Positions 29,282 through 39,700 of a stretch of DNA of 64,000 nt are shown here, piece after piece (positions within the stretch are counted from its first letter, which is position 1; each line of letters opens with the position of its first letter). This DNA is from Acidimicrobiales bacterium (lineage in GTDB: Bacteria > Actinomycetota > Acidimicrobiia > Acidimicrobiales > Poriferisodalaceae). Position numbers and translations under genes: made by a program. Below the pieces are notes generated by a model, which saw only the letters and a program-made list of their open reading frames with translations, made no database searches and was not told where the DNA came from. The stretch is from NCBI GenBank assembly GCA_030743005.1, contig JASLTG010000011.1:1-64000 (forward strand), read 5' to 3'.

Positions 29282-31363
29282 CTAATTCGTGTAAGTGCTC
29301 AAGGAGCCGCCTTCGGCGACCAACTGTTCGATCAACGGGGAGATCGACCAGTGTTCACCCCCGAGGGTAGAGGCATAATGCTTGATGCGGTCGGCTACGT
29401 CACTTAGGCCCACTGTGTCGGCCCAAAACATTGGCCCACCGGTGTACATCGGCCATCCGTAACCGTTAATCCAAACAACATCGACGTCGCTACCGCGGAT
29501 AGCGATCCCTTCAGACAAAATCTTGGCGCCTTCGTTGACCATTGGGTACAGACACCGTTCGAGGATTTCTTGATCAGAAATGTCGCGTTGAGGGATTCCC
29601 TGCCGTTCGGCAAAGCCCTGGATGATTTGTTCGACTTCAGGGTCGGGTGTTGCTGCTCGTGTTGTTGGGTCGTAGGTGTAGTAACCGCTTCCGTTCTTCT
29701 GTCCGCGTCGCCCGCTTTCACAGAGCAATTCGCGAACGGTAGATCCAGACGAAGTCGCTTCGTCCCATCCGATATCAAGTCCAGCAAGGTCGCTCATGGC
29801 AAACGGACCCATCGGTAAGCCAAAGTCGAACAAAATCTGATCTACTCGTGATGGGGCGGCGCCCTCTAAGATCATTTTTTCGGCTTCGATTCCACGCATG
29901 AACAGCATCCGATTACCGACGAACCCATGACAGACACCGCATAGGACTGGTGTTTTACCGATAGTGCGCCCTATGCCCATTGCAGTGGCGATAGCAATGT
30001 CTGAAGTCTCGTCACCACGGACCACTTCGAGCATTTTCATAACGTTGGCTGGTGAAAAGAAGTGCATTCCGATCACTGCATCAGGTCGACTAGTGGCGGA
30101 TGCGATTTCGTTGATATCCAACGCTGATGTATTTGAAGCGAGAATCGCTCCCGGCTGACATATTTGGTCCAGTTGTTCGAAGATGGACTTTTTAAGGTCC
30201 ATGTTTTCAAATACCGCTTCGATGATCAGATCGCATTCAGCGAAGTCGCCCATGTCGACAGAGCCGCTAATCAGGCCCATCCGAGTTTCGACGTCGTCGC
30301 TTGAGATACCGCCGCGGGCCGCGGTGCGTTCGTAGTTGGAGCGAACTACTGCTAATCCGCGTTCAAGGGCATCTTCGTCTCTTTCGACGATTGTTACTGG
30401 GATGCCTACATTCGCGAAGTTCATGGCGATGCCACCGCCCATGGTGCCGGCTCCGAGCACACCGCAGCGGCCAACATCTGCTGCTTTGGTGTCTTTGGGA
30501 AGGCCCGGAATTTTGAGGGCAGCGCGTTCGGCAAAGAAGTAGTACTGCTGTGCCTTTGACTGGGTTCCTTTCATCAAGTCTCGGAATAGTTCTTGTTCTC
30601 GTTGTAATCCGGCATCAAAATCCAGATTGACGGCTGCCTCGACACAACGAACGTTGTATTCGGGGGCGAGGAAGCCTCTGGTCTTTCTCGCTATGCCTGC
30701 TCGGAATTCGTCGAACATGGAAGGTGGTGTGTCGGCAAGCTTGTCGTTTCGATCGCGAATGCGAAGTAATGGCATCTTCTCTGCTACCGCCCGTCGAGCG
30801 AAGGCGATCGCGCCGGCCTGTAGATCTTCGACTATTTCATTGATCAGTCCGCATTCGAGTGCTTCTTCTGCTGTTATCGGTTCGCCACTGGTCATCATTT
30901 CCAAGGCCCTGGCAGCGCCGGTAATGCGCGGCAGCCGTTGAGTTCCACCCGCTCCTGGTAGAAGTCCGAGCTTTACTTCGGGTAGTCCGTATTTACTACT
31001 GCTAACACCGACGCGGTAATGAGCGCATAGCGCCACTTCGAGGCCTCCACCAAGCGCAGTCCCATGTACAGCGGCTATCACGGGTTTGGAACAATTTTCC
31101 ATAGCGTCTTGAGCTGCTTGAAGGCTTGGAGGTTTAGGAGGTCCCGAAAATTCGGTGATATCGGCGCCAGCGATGAACGTGCGGCCGTCACAGATGACGA
31201 CGATTGCCGAGGCATCACTACTTTCGGCTTGAGTCATTCCGTCTAGGAGCCCTTGCCGAACGTGGTGGCTCAGGGCGTTAACAGGAGGATTGTCTATGTG
31301 GATGAGTGCTACATCGCCATCGAATTCAAGACGAACGGACTGAGTTAGTTGAGTCATATGCAC
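29282..31363 (-). CDS. Bifunctional enoyl-CoA hydratase/3-hydroxyacyl-CoA dehydrogenase (FadB/FadJ-like)
   Basis: A 693-residue fusion. Residues 1-190 are a crotonase domain with the catalytic-type segment YGLPEVKLGLLPGAGGTQRLPR. Residues about 295-480 are the NAD-binding domain (GAGTMGGGIAMNF) with the catalytic motif IGMHFFSPANVMKMLEVV. The C-terminal dehydrogenase domains follow (GFVGNRMLF, PMGPFAMSDLAGLD). It performs steps 2 and 3 of beta-oxidation. It is the first gene of the operon running to the TcuA-like gene and is divergent from the aminotransferase. No thiolase partner is present. Confidence 0.94.
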   Translation of the reverse strand: MHMTQLTQSVRLEFDGDVALIHIDNPPVNALSHHVRQGLLDGMTQAESSDASAIVVICDGRTFIAGADITEFSGPPKPPSLQAAQDAMENCSKPVIAAVHGTALGGGLEVALCAHYRVGVSSSKYGLPEVKLGLLPGAGGTQRLPRITGAARALEMMTSGEPITAEEALECGLINEIVEDLQAGAIAFARRAVAEKMPLLRIRDRNDKLADTPPSMFDEFRAGIARKTRGFLAPEYNVRCVEAAVNLDFDAGLQREQELFRDLMKGTQSKAQQYYFFAERAALKIPGLPKDTKAADVGRCGVLGAGTMGGGIAMNFANVGIPVTIVERDEDALERGLAVVRSNYERTAARGGISSDDVETRMGLISGSVDMGDFAECDLIIEAVFENMDLKKSIFEQLDQICQPGAILASNTSALDINEIASATSRPDAVIGMHFFSPANVMKMLEVVRGDETSDIAIATAMGIGRTIGKTPVLCGVCHGFVGNRMLFMRGIEAEKMILEGAAPSRVDQILFDFGLPMGPFAMSDLAGLDIGWDEATSSGSTVRELLCESGRRGQKNGSGYYTYDPTTRAATPDPEVEQIIQGFAERQGIPQRDISDQEILERCLYPMVNEGAKILSEGIAIRGSDVDVVWINGYGWPMYTGGPMFWADTVGLSDVADRIKHYASTLGGEHWSISPLIEQLVAEGGSLSTYTN

Positions 31364-31402
31364 AAGGTAGGGGACAGAGGAGCTCGAAGTCTTATCGAGT
31401 TA

Positions 31403-31426
31403 GAGATCTGACCGAAATCTGATCTC
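31403..31426. promoter_or_regulatory. Inverted repeat in the FadB/J - aminotransferase divergent promoter region
   Basis: GAGATC and GATCTC are exact inverted arms 12 nt apart, lying in the 109-bp gap between two divergent genes (40 bp from one start and 47 bp from the other). The position fits a shared operator, but arms of 6 bp are weak evidence. Confidence 0.25.
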
Positions 31427-31472
31427 GGGCTGTCTACATTGAGCTAAAGTCACCAACTTGAAGGGAGCTCCA

Positions 31473-32498
31473 GTGAGTGAGAAACCTGACCCAATGACAG
31501 TGCCTTTCGGCACCGTGTTTTGCGACTGGATGGCGACAGCGCCATCTGACAATGGTGTGTACCAGTACGCCGGAAAAGTGGAACCATACGGGGACTTCTC
31601 TATGAGTCCTGCGGCGCACGCACTCCACTATGGGAGCGCAATCTTCGAAGGTTTGAAAGCCCACAGACAGATTGATGGTTCTCTAGCGATCTTTCGCTTA
31701 GATGATCATGTTGCTCGAATGTGTCAAAGTGCTGCACAGTTACGGCTTCCAGTGCCTGAGGAGTCCCTTCTCCGTCAAATGATCATTGACAGTGTTGAAG
31801 CGAACATTGAGGAAGTCCCAGATCCTCCCGGTTCGCTATATGTCAGGCCCACGCTCATCGGCACTGAACCAAATATTGGGGCAGCGGCAACACCTACATC
31901 AGAGGCGTTGCTTTACATCGTTAATTGTCCGGTAGGTGATTACTTTAAGGGCGGGGTAAGGCCCCTCACGTTGTTGGTCGAAGAAGAGATACCGAGAACA
32001 ACACCTCAGTTCGGAATGGTTAAATCCGGCGCAAATTACGCTATGGCGTTAGCGCCGACCTTGGATGCGATGGCTCGAAATGAAGCTGTCGACCAGATTC
32101 TTTTCGCCACAGGTGGAGATGTCACTGAAACAGGGGCAGCTAATTTCTTCTTAGCGGATGATGAGCGCATAGTGACCCGACAGCTTGATAGTTCATTTCT
32201 GCATGGGGTGACTCGTGCCTCGGTAATAACTCTCGCAGCTGACCTGGGATACGAGGTTGAAGAGCGACCTATTGAGTTGAATGAATTGCAAGAGTGGGCT
32301 GATCGCGGTGAAGCGTTTCTGTCAGGAACAGCAGCGGTTCTCTCGCCCGTTGGAACGATGCTTCGTGGTAGCGAGGAAATCATCTTTGGCGACGGCCAGC
32401 CTGGTGCCAACACGCTCCGGTTGAGGGAAAGCTTGGTGGCGATCCAAAATGGAAGCGGCGATGATGAGCACAGCTGGCGCACCTCTGTTCGAAGTTGA
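31473..32498 (+). CDS. ilvE: Branched-chain amino-acid aminotransferase
   Basis: A 341-residue fold-type IV PLP enzyme. Segments typical of the BCAT group are HYGSAIFEGLKAHRQ, FRLDDHVARM, SLYVRPTLIGTEP, the likely PLP lysine in GMVKSGANYA, and VTETGAANFF with the C-terminal FLSGTAAVLSPV. It interconverts leucine, isoleucine and valine with their 2-oxo acids. The GTG at 31473 has GGGAG 6 bp upstream and is preferred to the TTG at 31458. It is followed 29 bp later by an F420-type oxidoreductase. Confidence 0.92.
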   Translation: MSEKPDPMTVPFGTVFCDWMATAPSDNGVYQYAGKVEPYGDFSMSPAAHALHYGSAIFEGLKAHRQIDGSLAIFRLDDHVARMCQSAAQLRLPVPEESLLRQMIIDSVEANIEEVPDPPGSLYVRPTLIGTEPNIGAAATPTSEALLYIVNCPVGDYFKGGVRPLTLLVEEEIPRTTPQFGMVKSGANYAMALAPTLDAMARNEAVDQILFATGGDVTETGAANFFLADDERIVTRQLDSSFLHGVTRASVITLAADLGYEVEERPIELNELQEWADRGEAFLSGTAAVLSPVGTMLRGSEEIIFGDGQPGANTLRLRESLVAIQNGSGDDEHSWRTSVRS

Positions 32499-32527
32499 CG
32501 TAGTAGTAATCCTCGAGGGGTTGTCAC

Positions 32528-33415
32528 GTGGCGAATAGCGCAAAGGGCCTGAGTTTCGGTTGGTTGTCACCGGTAATAGGTAATCAATGGAGTGGTTACA
32601 AACCGATCGTGCAATATCAGTGTGAACACATTTTGCCGACCGTGGCTGAACACTTCGACAGTTTGTGGATCGCTGACCACTTTTATGGCTTTGACCAAAA
32701 GTCTGATCCATTTCTTGAAGCTTGGACAACTCTTACCTGGTGCGCAGCAAAATTTCCGGACATCGATCTTTGTCATCATGTTTTGGGTGTCGGATATCGG
32801 CCGCCAGCACTGACCGCGAAAATGGCCAGCACTCTCCAATTTCTTACTGGAAACCGGTTCATTCTTGGGATCGGAGCGGGCTGGCGAGAAGCTGAATACC
32901 TCGCGTACGGCTATGACTTTCCGAGGCCGAGCGTACGTTTTCGCCAGTTAGAGGAAGCCATCAAGATATGTCGGCTCATGTGGACAGAAGAAGATCCACA
33001 TTTTGATGGTGAATTTTTTCGCATTGAGGGAGCGGATGCGCCGCCGCTTCCCGGCGTGGTGCCGCCTGTTTGCATTGGGACCTCAGGAGAACAGGTCGGT
33101 ATACCTTTGGCTGCTCGACACGCTGATATCTGGAACACAGTTTGGCGAGGTGATTCGGATTCGTTAATCAGGAAACGGGACATCATGTTGCATGAGCTCG
33201 AGCGTTCCGGCAGAGCTCGGGAAGATGTCCAGTTTTCACTCACCATTGAACGAGCGCTGCCACAAACAGCTGATGAGATAGATGACTTTGGAACGATGTT
33301 GGCGGAGCTAATAGAGATAGGAATTGAACATTTTGTTTTAGATTTCGGTAACCCGGAGACGGCTGACGAAGCCGATGGTTTTATTACACAGGTGATGGGT
33401 CCGCTTCGGAGCTAA
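32528..33415 (+). CDS. LLM-class (luciferase-like) F420-dependent oxidoreductase
   Basis: A 295-residue bacterial-luciferase-like barrel protein. The patterns ADHFYG, LTWCAAKFPDIDLCHHVLGVGYRPPALTAKMA-type and FILGIGAGWREAEYLAYG are those of actinobacterial F420-dependent members; FMN use is possible. The GTG start at 32528 has GAGGGG 7 bp upstream. It is probably cotranscribed with ilvE and the following VOC gene. The substrate is unknown. Confidence 0.85.
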   Translation: MANSAKGLSFGWLSPVIGNQWSGYKPIVQYQCEHILPTVAEHFDSLWIADHFYGFDQKSDPFLEAWTTLTWCAAKFPDIDLCHHVLGVGYRPPALTAKMASTLQFLTGNRFILGIGAGWREAEYLAYGYDFPRPSVRFRQLEEAIKICRLMWTEEDPHFDGEFFRIEGADAPPLPGVVPPVCIGTSGEQVGIPLAARHADIWNTVWRGDSDSLIRKRDIMLHELERSGRAREDVQFSLTIERALPQTADEIDDFGTMLAELIEIGIEHFVLDFGNPETADEADGFITQVMGPLRS

Positions 33416-33490
33416 TCGACGCCTCTTTGGGCGCCGTTCTAGGCTTGGTTCCTAACAAGCGTCGGACCCAGAGAGGATGTATGTATCTAG

Positions 33491-34294
33491 ATGGAATTAC
33501 GACTTCGGCAAGTAGCGATGGTTGGCGACCAATATGTAGAAACAGAGAACGCCCTTCGAGAAGTATTTGGCCTTGACGTCGCCTACCGCGACCGGGGAAA
33601 CCGACCAGGAAGCGAAGCAGGAGTCAGTATTTTTGGCCTAAAGAACTTTGTGATGCCGATCGGAAACCAATTCCTTGAACTTGTCACACCCTTGATATCG
33701 GGCCCATCATCGGCGGGGGGTCGCTACATCGAACGGCGAGGCGGTCCAGGCGGATACATGTTGCTGTTCCAAGTGACTCGTGACGATTACGAAATTCATA
33801 GGAGTTATTTGGGAGGGTTAGGGGTGCGGGTGGTTGCCGGCGGAGACATCAGTGAAACAGGTAGCGACGCAATCCACATTCATCCAAAGGATTTGCCTGG
33901 GTGTTTGGTGGAGCTTCGATGGTGTGAGAATGAAGAAAGGGCGGATGGGGACTGGTGGCCGGTCGAAAAAGACTGGCTAGATCACAGCAACACGGAAGTT
34001 CTAGAAGGCATAGTCGGGGCAGAAATTCAGACCCCTGAACCTCTTCAACTGGCCCAAAGATGGGGTGAGATACTCCAGCAGGAGGTTCTCGTGGAGGGCA
34101 CGATGCCGTCTGTCTCGACTGCTGATGGTCCCGTCCGGTTTGTGGAACCTTCGGATGGACGCCCGGAGGGTCTTGGAGGAATCGATGTCAAGGTACGTGA
34201 TTTGGATACCGTTCTCCAACGAGCAGATAATTGTGGTCTACCGGCGAGTGAAAATATGGTTGAAGTATCAGGTTTGCGTTTCTATCTGAAGTAA
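33491..34294 (+). CDS. VOC/glyoxalase-like domain protein
   Basis: A 267-residue protein with an N-terminal glyoxalase-like half (1-150) built as in the Glyoxalase_3-like family, containing LELVTPL and LVELRW, which carry the metal-site-type Glu positions. A second, more degenerate half (about 165-267) ends in VSGLRFYLK. The first His ligand is not obvious, so catalysis is uncertain. A 75-bp gap separates it from the upstream oxidoreductase, and its 3' end is 4 bp from the convergent CaiB-type gene. Confidence 0.72.
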   Translation: MELRLRQVAMVGDQYVETENALREVFGLDVAYRDRGNRPGSEAGVSIFGLKNFVMPIGNQFLELVTPLISGPSSAGGRYIERRGGPGGYMLLFQVTRDDYEIHRSYLGGLGVRVVAGGDISETGSDAIHIHPKDLPGCLVELRWCENEERADGDWWPVEKDWLDHSNTEVLEGIVGAEIQTPEPLQLAQRWGEILQQEVLVEGTMPSVSTADGPVRFVEPSDGRPEGLGGIDVKVRDLDTVLQRADNCGLPASENMVEVSGLRFYLK

Positions 34295-34298
34295 AGGC

Positions 34299-35426
34299 TC
34301 AGTTCAGATAGATGTGGGTGTGCTCCCCTAATCGGGGAGCTGGTGCCATTGACCACCAAGGAGAGCTGCTCCTGAAAGGAGCGCCCGGGATCGTCACCTC
34401 GGTGGCGTCTTGCAGTTGGGTTGTTGTCCAAAAGTCAGCAGCTTCTAAATGGGGGTTATCTACGAGGGCGTCGATGGTGTTGACCGGAGTTATAGGTATA
34501 CCTCGCCGCTGACCTTCCTCGAATAGTTCGAGTCGTGTTCCTTGTGTCGTGAGCTCTTCGACCCAGTCGTCGATTAGGTCCTTGGCCTCAACTCGAACAG
34601 CATTGTCCACGAAAACCTCTTCGGTGATGCTTTCGTTGCCTGTGGTTTCTGAAACCCATTGCGCCATTGCAGCCCAGTGCCTCGGCATGAGCACGATTAT
34701 TGAGACGAAACCGTCCTTGCAGGGGTATAAGCCGAATGGGCGGCCGAGGTCTCGGCGGTTACCGGATCTTTCGCGGTGCACTCGATCGTCCATGAACATG
34801 GGAACCCCGGTTTCGGGGGCGATGGAAAGTGCCACTTCTTGCATTGATATTTCGACGTCTTGAGCGACTCCGGTTATTCGCCGTGATCGTAACGCTAGGA
34901 GGGTGCCCACTAAGGCAGATGCTGCAGATGCGTGGTAGGCGAGTTGCATGGGAGCTGCAGGGGCCACAGGAGGCCGGTTCGTGAAACCTGTTGTGTACAG
35001 GATGCCGGACGCAGCCCAAGCGACCAGGTTGGAGCTGGACCAGTTTCTCTTGGGGCCGGCTAGCCCAAACGGCAAGATCTTGGTCCGAATTGTGGTTGGA
35101 CTGATTTCGTCTTGTGGTACTAGAGACTTTTCTGGCAATTGGTCTTCAAATACAACGTCCGCTTCAGCCAAAATTTGCATCAAAGCATCGGTGTCTTGCG
35201 GGTCTATGACCACGCTGCGGGTTCCCATGGCTAGATAACTCCACCACAAGCTGTTCTCGGGAGGTTCTACGTTATGGGCGAAGGGGCCAAGGCGTCTCAG
35301 TGGTGAACCGTCAGGCGGTTCTAATCGGATAACTTCGGCACCTAAGCCTGCAAACAGCCTGGTTGCGTAGGCACCTGCAAGGCCTGTGGTGTCAACGATT
35401 CGAAGTCCGTTGTAGGGGCCCGCCAT
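34299..35426 (-). CDS. CaiB/BaiF-type CoA-transferase, probably non-catalytic partner subunit
   Basis: A 375-residue family III CoA-transferase-like protein with the usual N-terminal GLRIVDTTGLAGAYATRLFAGLGAEVIRLEPPDGSPLRR. Where the family has the catalytic Asp (Asp169 of formyl-CoA transferase; pattern DxxxGxxAA) this protein reads QLAYHASAA, putting Gln161 at that position. It starts by a 1-bp TGATG overlap with a second CaiB-type gene that keeps its Asp. A heteromeric transferase is the natural reading, with this as the structural or CoA-shuttling subunit. It is the last gene of a four-gene operon. Confidence 0.84.
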   Translation of the reverse strand: MAGPYNGLRIVDTTGLAGAYATRLFAGLGAEVIRLEPPDGSPLRRLGPFAHNVEPPENSLWWSYLAMGTRSVVIDPQDTDALMQILAEADVVFEDQLPEKSLVPQDEISPTTIRTKILPFGLAGPKRNWSSSNLVAWAASGILYTTGFTNRPPVAPAAPMQLAYHASAASALVGTLLALRSRRITGVAQDVEISMQEVALSIAPETGVPMFMDDRVHRERSGNRRDLGRPFGLYPCKDGFVSIIVLMPRHWAAMAQWVSETTGNESITEEVFVDNAVRVEAKDLIDDWVEELTTQGTRLELFEEGQRRGIPITPVNTIDALVDNPHLEAADFWTTTQLQDATEVTIPGAPFRSSSPWWSMAPAPRLGEHTHIYLN

Positions 35427-36760
35427 CAGAGATCTCTAGCGTCTTCAGTGCCGGGAACTAAAAGGTGGATCCAATCATTCCACGGTCGTGTAGCGACCAT
35501 GTCTGGCTCGAGCTGTTCGAAAGCACCTCCGGCTGAAATCAAGTTGTTGATTTCTTCCTCAGAGAGCCCAACTACATCAGAAAGGACTTCTCGGGTGTGT
35601 TCACCCATGGACGGGCCGGCCGCGGTCCAGCGCCCTGGTGTCGCGCTGAGCTTGACGGCACAACCACTAAAGACATCGCGGCCGAGACGGCTTGAAGCGG
35701 CCACCTGGTACCAGTTTCTGCTAGTCACGTGTGTGTCGTGGAGGAGGTCTTCGTTCGTAGAAACTACGTGGGCTGCAATACCTGCAGACTGCAGCCGGTA
35801 GGCAAGGTCTTCAACTTCAAAACTGGACGTCCAAGCTGCGATCTGTTCGTCCAGGCGGTCCTGGTCTGTGAGTCGCGTTGAGGGATTGTCAAAGTCAAGA
35901 TCAATGGCTGAACCCAGCAGGGTGCGCAGCGCGGTCCAGTCTTCTGCTTCGGTGGCGCTAATAGCGATCCACCGTTCGTTGCCGGCGCATGGATAAACGC
36001 CTTGAGGAGCGCCCCACATTGAGCGATTCCCGATACGGCTGTACACAGTGCCGGTTAGGTCATAGTCCATAACGAAAGGTCCCAGTAGAGCCAAAGTGGT
36101 TTCGAATTGGCTGATATCGATGTGCACCCCTTCGCCTGTGATGTCTCGTTGTTCTAATCCTGTAATTGTCGCGATGGCGGCGTGTAAGGCCGACATGTAA
36201 TCGGGTGGTGCGATGGTTGCGATGCCCGCGGGTGGATCATCGGCATGGCCGGTGAAGTCATCCATCCCGACTAGGGGAGCCTGGTTAGGGCCCCAAGCAA
36301 CAAACGGGTAATAGGGCATGGTCTCGTCGCTTCCGAACCCGGGCAGTTGCACATAGACAATGTCGGGATTTACTGCCGCGACTGAGTCGTAGTCAAGTCC
36401 TAACTCTGTTAACGCTCGTGCACCGAAATTCGCGAGAAAAACGTCGCATTCGGCCAGTAGTTGTAAGGCGGCCGCCTTGCCTTCTTTGGTCTTGAGTTCC
36501 AAGCCGATGCTTCGTTTGGAGGCATTCATTTCTGACACATAAGGGCTCGTGTCCGATGAGATTGGAGCTAGGTCATCGCGGTCTTTAAGCCAGGCAGAAC
36601 CAAGTATCCGGACCACGTCAGGACTCATCCGAGATTCGATCTTCAGCACGTCTGCCCCAAAATGGGCCATTAACTTGCCACAAAACGGTGAAGCTATTGC
36701 TATCCCTAGTTCAAAGACGCGCACGCCATTGAGAGGAAGGTCGTTCTCGGTGTTTGTCAC
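35426..36760 (-). CDS. CaiB/BaiF-type CoA-transferase, catalytic type
   Basis: A 444-residue family III CoA-transferase. The N-terminus is VRVFELGIAIASPFCGKLMAHFGADVLKIES. The catalytic Asp is at about residue 187 in PPDYMSALHAA. The family moves CoA between carboxylic acids through a mixed anhydride on that Asp. It lies 16 bp downstream of the fused hydantoinase gene and overlaps the next CaiB gene by 1 bp. Likely role: activating the acid made by the upstream enzymes, perhaps from succinyl-CoA; the substrate is inferred, not seen. Confidence 0.88.
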   Translation of the reverse strand: MTNTENDLPLNGVRVFELGIAIASPFCGKLMAHFGADVLKIESRMSPDVVRILGSAWLKDRDDLAPISSDTSPYVSEMNASKRSIGLELKTKEGKAAALQLLAECDVFLANFGARALTELGLDYDSVAAVNPDIVYVQLPGFGSDETMPYYPFVAWGPNQAPLVGMDDFTGHADDPPAGIATIAPPDYMSALHAAIATITGLEQRDITGEGVHIDISQFETTLALLGPFVMDYDLTGTVYSRIGNRSMWGAPQGVYPCAGNERWIAISATEAEDWTALRTLLGSAIDLDFDNPSTRLTDQDRLDEQIAAWTSSFEVEDLAYRLQSAGIAAHVVSTNEDLLHDTHVTSRNWYQVAASSRLGRDVFSGCAVKLSATPGRWTAAGPSMGEHTREVLSDVVGLSEEEINNLISAGGAFEQLEPDMVATRPWNDWIHLLVPGTEDARDL

Positions 36761-36776
36761 TTAGCTCCCCCCGGGC

Positions 36777-39700
36777 TTATGTCGATACGTACCCTAACCT
36801 CTGATCTCGGAGGCGGGCTTGGTCTTCACGATCTTGAGGGTCTCCAAGTCCGCCGCCACCAGGAAACTCAATAATTAGGTGTCGTCCTGATGGCACTACC
36901 GTGTTGCCTTTTGCGGCTACAGGTGATCCATCGTCAAGGGTCAAATTACCCGTGAGGCCGTTGCCTCCACCGTGTCGTCCTCTCGCCGGGTATGTCACTC
37001 GTTCGAAGGTTGCGCTAAAGACAAATTCTCCATCGCCTCTGTGGCCCAGTTCGACTACTTGACCCAATCCGCCGCGGAACTCCCCGTCACCTCCGGAGTC
37101 TGGGCGAAATTCCTTTCGCCAAAAGACCAGGGGCGACACAACTTCGTTAATCTCGACCGGCATGTTCTTTACACCGCTCGGAAAGGCGGTTGCCGAAAGG
37201 CCGTCTTGGCCGGGTCGCGCGCCAGCGCCTCCGGAATTGAAACTCATCATCATGAATTGTCGTCCGGTTTGGTCATCCCAGTTCCCGCTGGCTAACAGGT
37301 TCCACAATGAGCTGGTGCCTTCAGCGGGGACTTTGTTTGGCACTACCTGACTTAGGCATCCATAGACAGCATCGGGAAGCATTTGGCCCATGACATGGCG
37401 GATGTTTACAGCTGCAGGGCGAGGAGCGTTCAGAATGCAACCGACGGGCGCAGATACCTTAATGACTTGAAGTGAACCGGCGTTATTGGGGATGTTTGGG
37501 CCGATGATGCACCGAACACCGAAGGATGTATAAGCATCGGTGTAAGACATCGGGACATTAATCCCATGCGGTTGAACGAGACTTGTTCCATCAAATTTGA
37601 CGGTAACTCCATGGGTGTCGATCCTGAGTTCAGTGACGATGTCGAGTGGTTCGTCGACACCATCAACTCGCATGGTTGAATTCCATGTTCCAGCGGGAAG
37701 GCGACCTATTTCTGCCAACATCGCTGTCCTGGAAGTCTCGATGATGTATTCCCCGAGGTCGTCGAGATCTTCGAGCTGGTATTCGGTCATCATTTCGATC
37801 AGGCGTAGAGCACCGACCCTGTTGCAGGCTGCTAATGAGTAGATGTCGCCCATGACTTGGACGCTGTCTCGAACGTTCGATTCGATTATCCGGACCACAT
37901 TTGGATCGAATACTTCCTCGGTCGCGAATCGCATGATTGGTAGTTGCAGTCCTTCATGGAAGATCTCGCGCGAAGTTGAACTAAATCCGACACCGCCGAT
38001 GTCGACAACATGACTGGTACACGCAAATAAGGCGACCGGATGATCCTTGTAGAAAACAGGCGTGACGACTACGACGTCGAAAAGGTGACCGGTTCCTTTC
38101 CATGGGTCATTCGTCAGATAAATGTCGCCTGGGCGCATTGTGTGAATCGGGAACTCGTCAAGGAAATGCCCTACCGAAGCGGCCATCGAATTCACGTGAC
38201 CTGGTGTGCCTGTCACTGATTGAGCCAGCATCCTGCCTTGTGGATCGAAGACACCAGCAGATAGGTCACCGGCTTCACGCGTCGATGTTGAGAACGCTGA
38301 TCTCACCAACGTGGTCGCCTGTTCTTGGACGACTGCGATGAGTCGGTTCCACATGATGTCTCTTTGAAGGGTCCGTAAACCTTTTGAGGTTTTGTCGCCG
38401 TCACGTCCTGCTGTTATTTCACGATGCCGAATTCGGAGGTGACCGTTTTCGGTCAGCGAGGCACAGTAAGCCTGGGGGAGGAACGTTGTTGTTTGTTCTT
38501 CAGTGATCAGTGCCGGGCCATCGATGCGATACCCCTCGAGGTCTGCACGTGCAACCACTGCTGTATCAAGCATTGCCCCACTTTCAGGATCAGTGGTCTT
38601 AGTGGTGGGCAGATCTATCAGTGTGTTTGTGGGGAGTTCCCAGCCTTCTAACTTCGGTGCCGCTGGGGTCGAACTAACCGTCGCAACCCAGCTAAGTGTC
38701 TCGACTCCGAGACCTGTGATTTCCCGTCCATAGAGGCGTCGATATTCGTCTACGAAGGCTTCTTCTAGAACCTTTCGCAGATGCGCTGCATCCGGGGGAG
38801 GAGATGTAAAGATTTCGTCGAGGTCCAGGTCGACGGTAATTTCGTGACCTTGGCCTTCGTACCTCATGAACGCTTTGGCACTTTTGATCAAGTCTTCATC
38901 GTTTGTTGCACGACGTACGATTTCCTCGGCTTCGTCGAGCATTTCTCCCAACATGGTGGAGAGGTCATCGACGGCCAGGTCATCGAGCCGGGTATAGCGG
39001 GTACGAACATTTTCATGTGAAGCTGGGGCATGCAGAAACCCAATCGCGGAACCCACGCCAGCGCCGCTAGGAATGAGAACTTCGCTCATCCCGAGCTTCT
39101 CTGCGACTCTGACTGCATGTAATGGGGCTGCTCCTCCGAATGCGATAAGTGTGCCGTCAGTGATGTCACAACCCTGTTCGATGGCATGAACACGGCCTGC
39201 GCTGGCCATATTCTCGTCGACCGTTTCACAGATGCCGAAAGCCGCTGTGTCGGGGTCGAATCCACCTGTGGAAACAATGGTGTCGTTGATCACTGTTACA
39301 GCGGCTTCTTTCGAAAAGTTTAAATCCCCGGTAGAAAAACCTTCAGAGAGAATCCGGCCAAGGGCAACATCTGCATCTGTAACTGTCGCGTCAGCTCCGC
39401 CACGCCCATAGCAGGCCGGTCCGGGTTCGCTGCCGGCACTGTGCGGCCCAACGGAGATACGACCCAGCTCGTCTAATTTTGCGACGGAGGATCCACCAGC
39501 GCCAATCTCCACCATTTCGATGACGGGCAAGCGAAGGGGTAAACCACTTCCCGCTAAGAAGCGGTATTCGCGTCCAACTTCGAACTCACGAGAAGTTCTC
39601 GGCTGTGCGTCATTAATGATGCACAGCTTGGCTGTCGTCCCTCCCATATCGAAGCTCAAGGCTTTGTTGATTTCGAAGCTTTTTGCCAGTTCAGCTGAGA

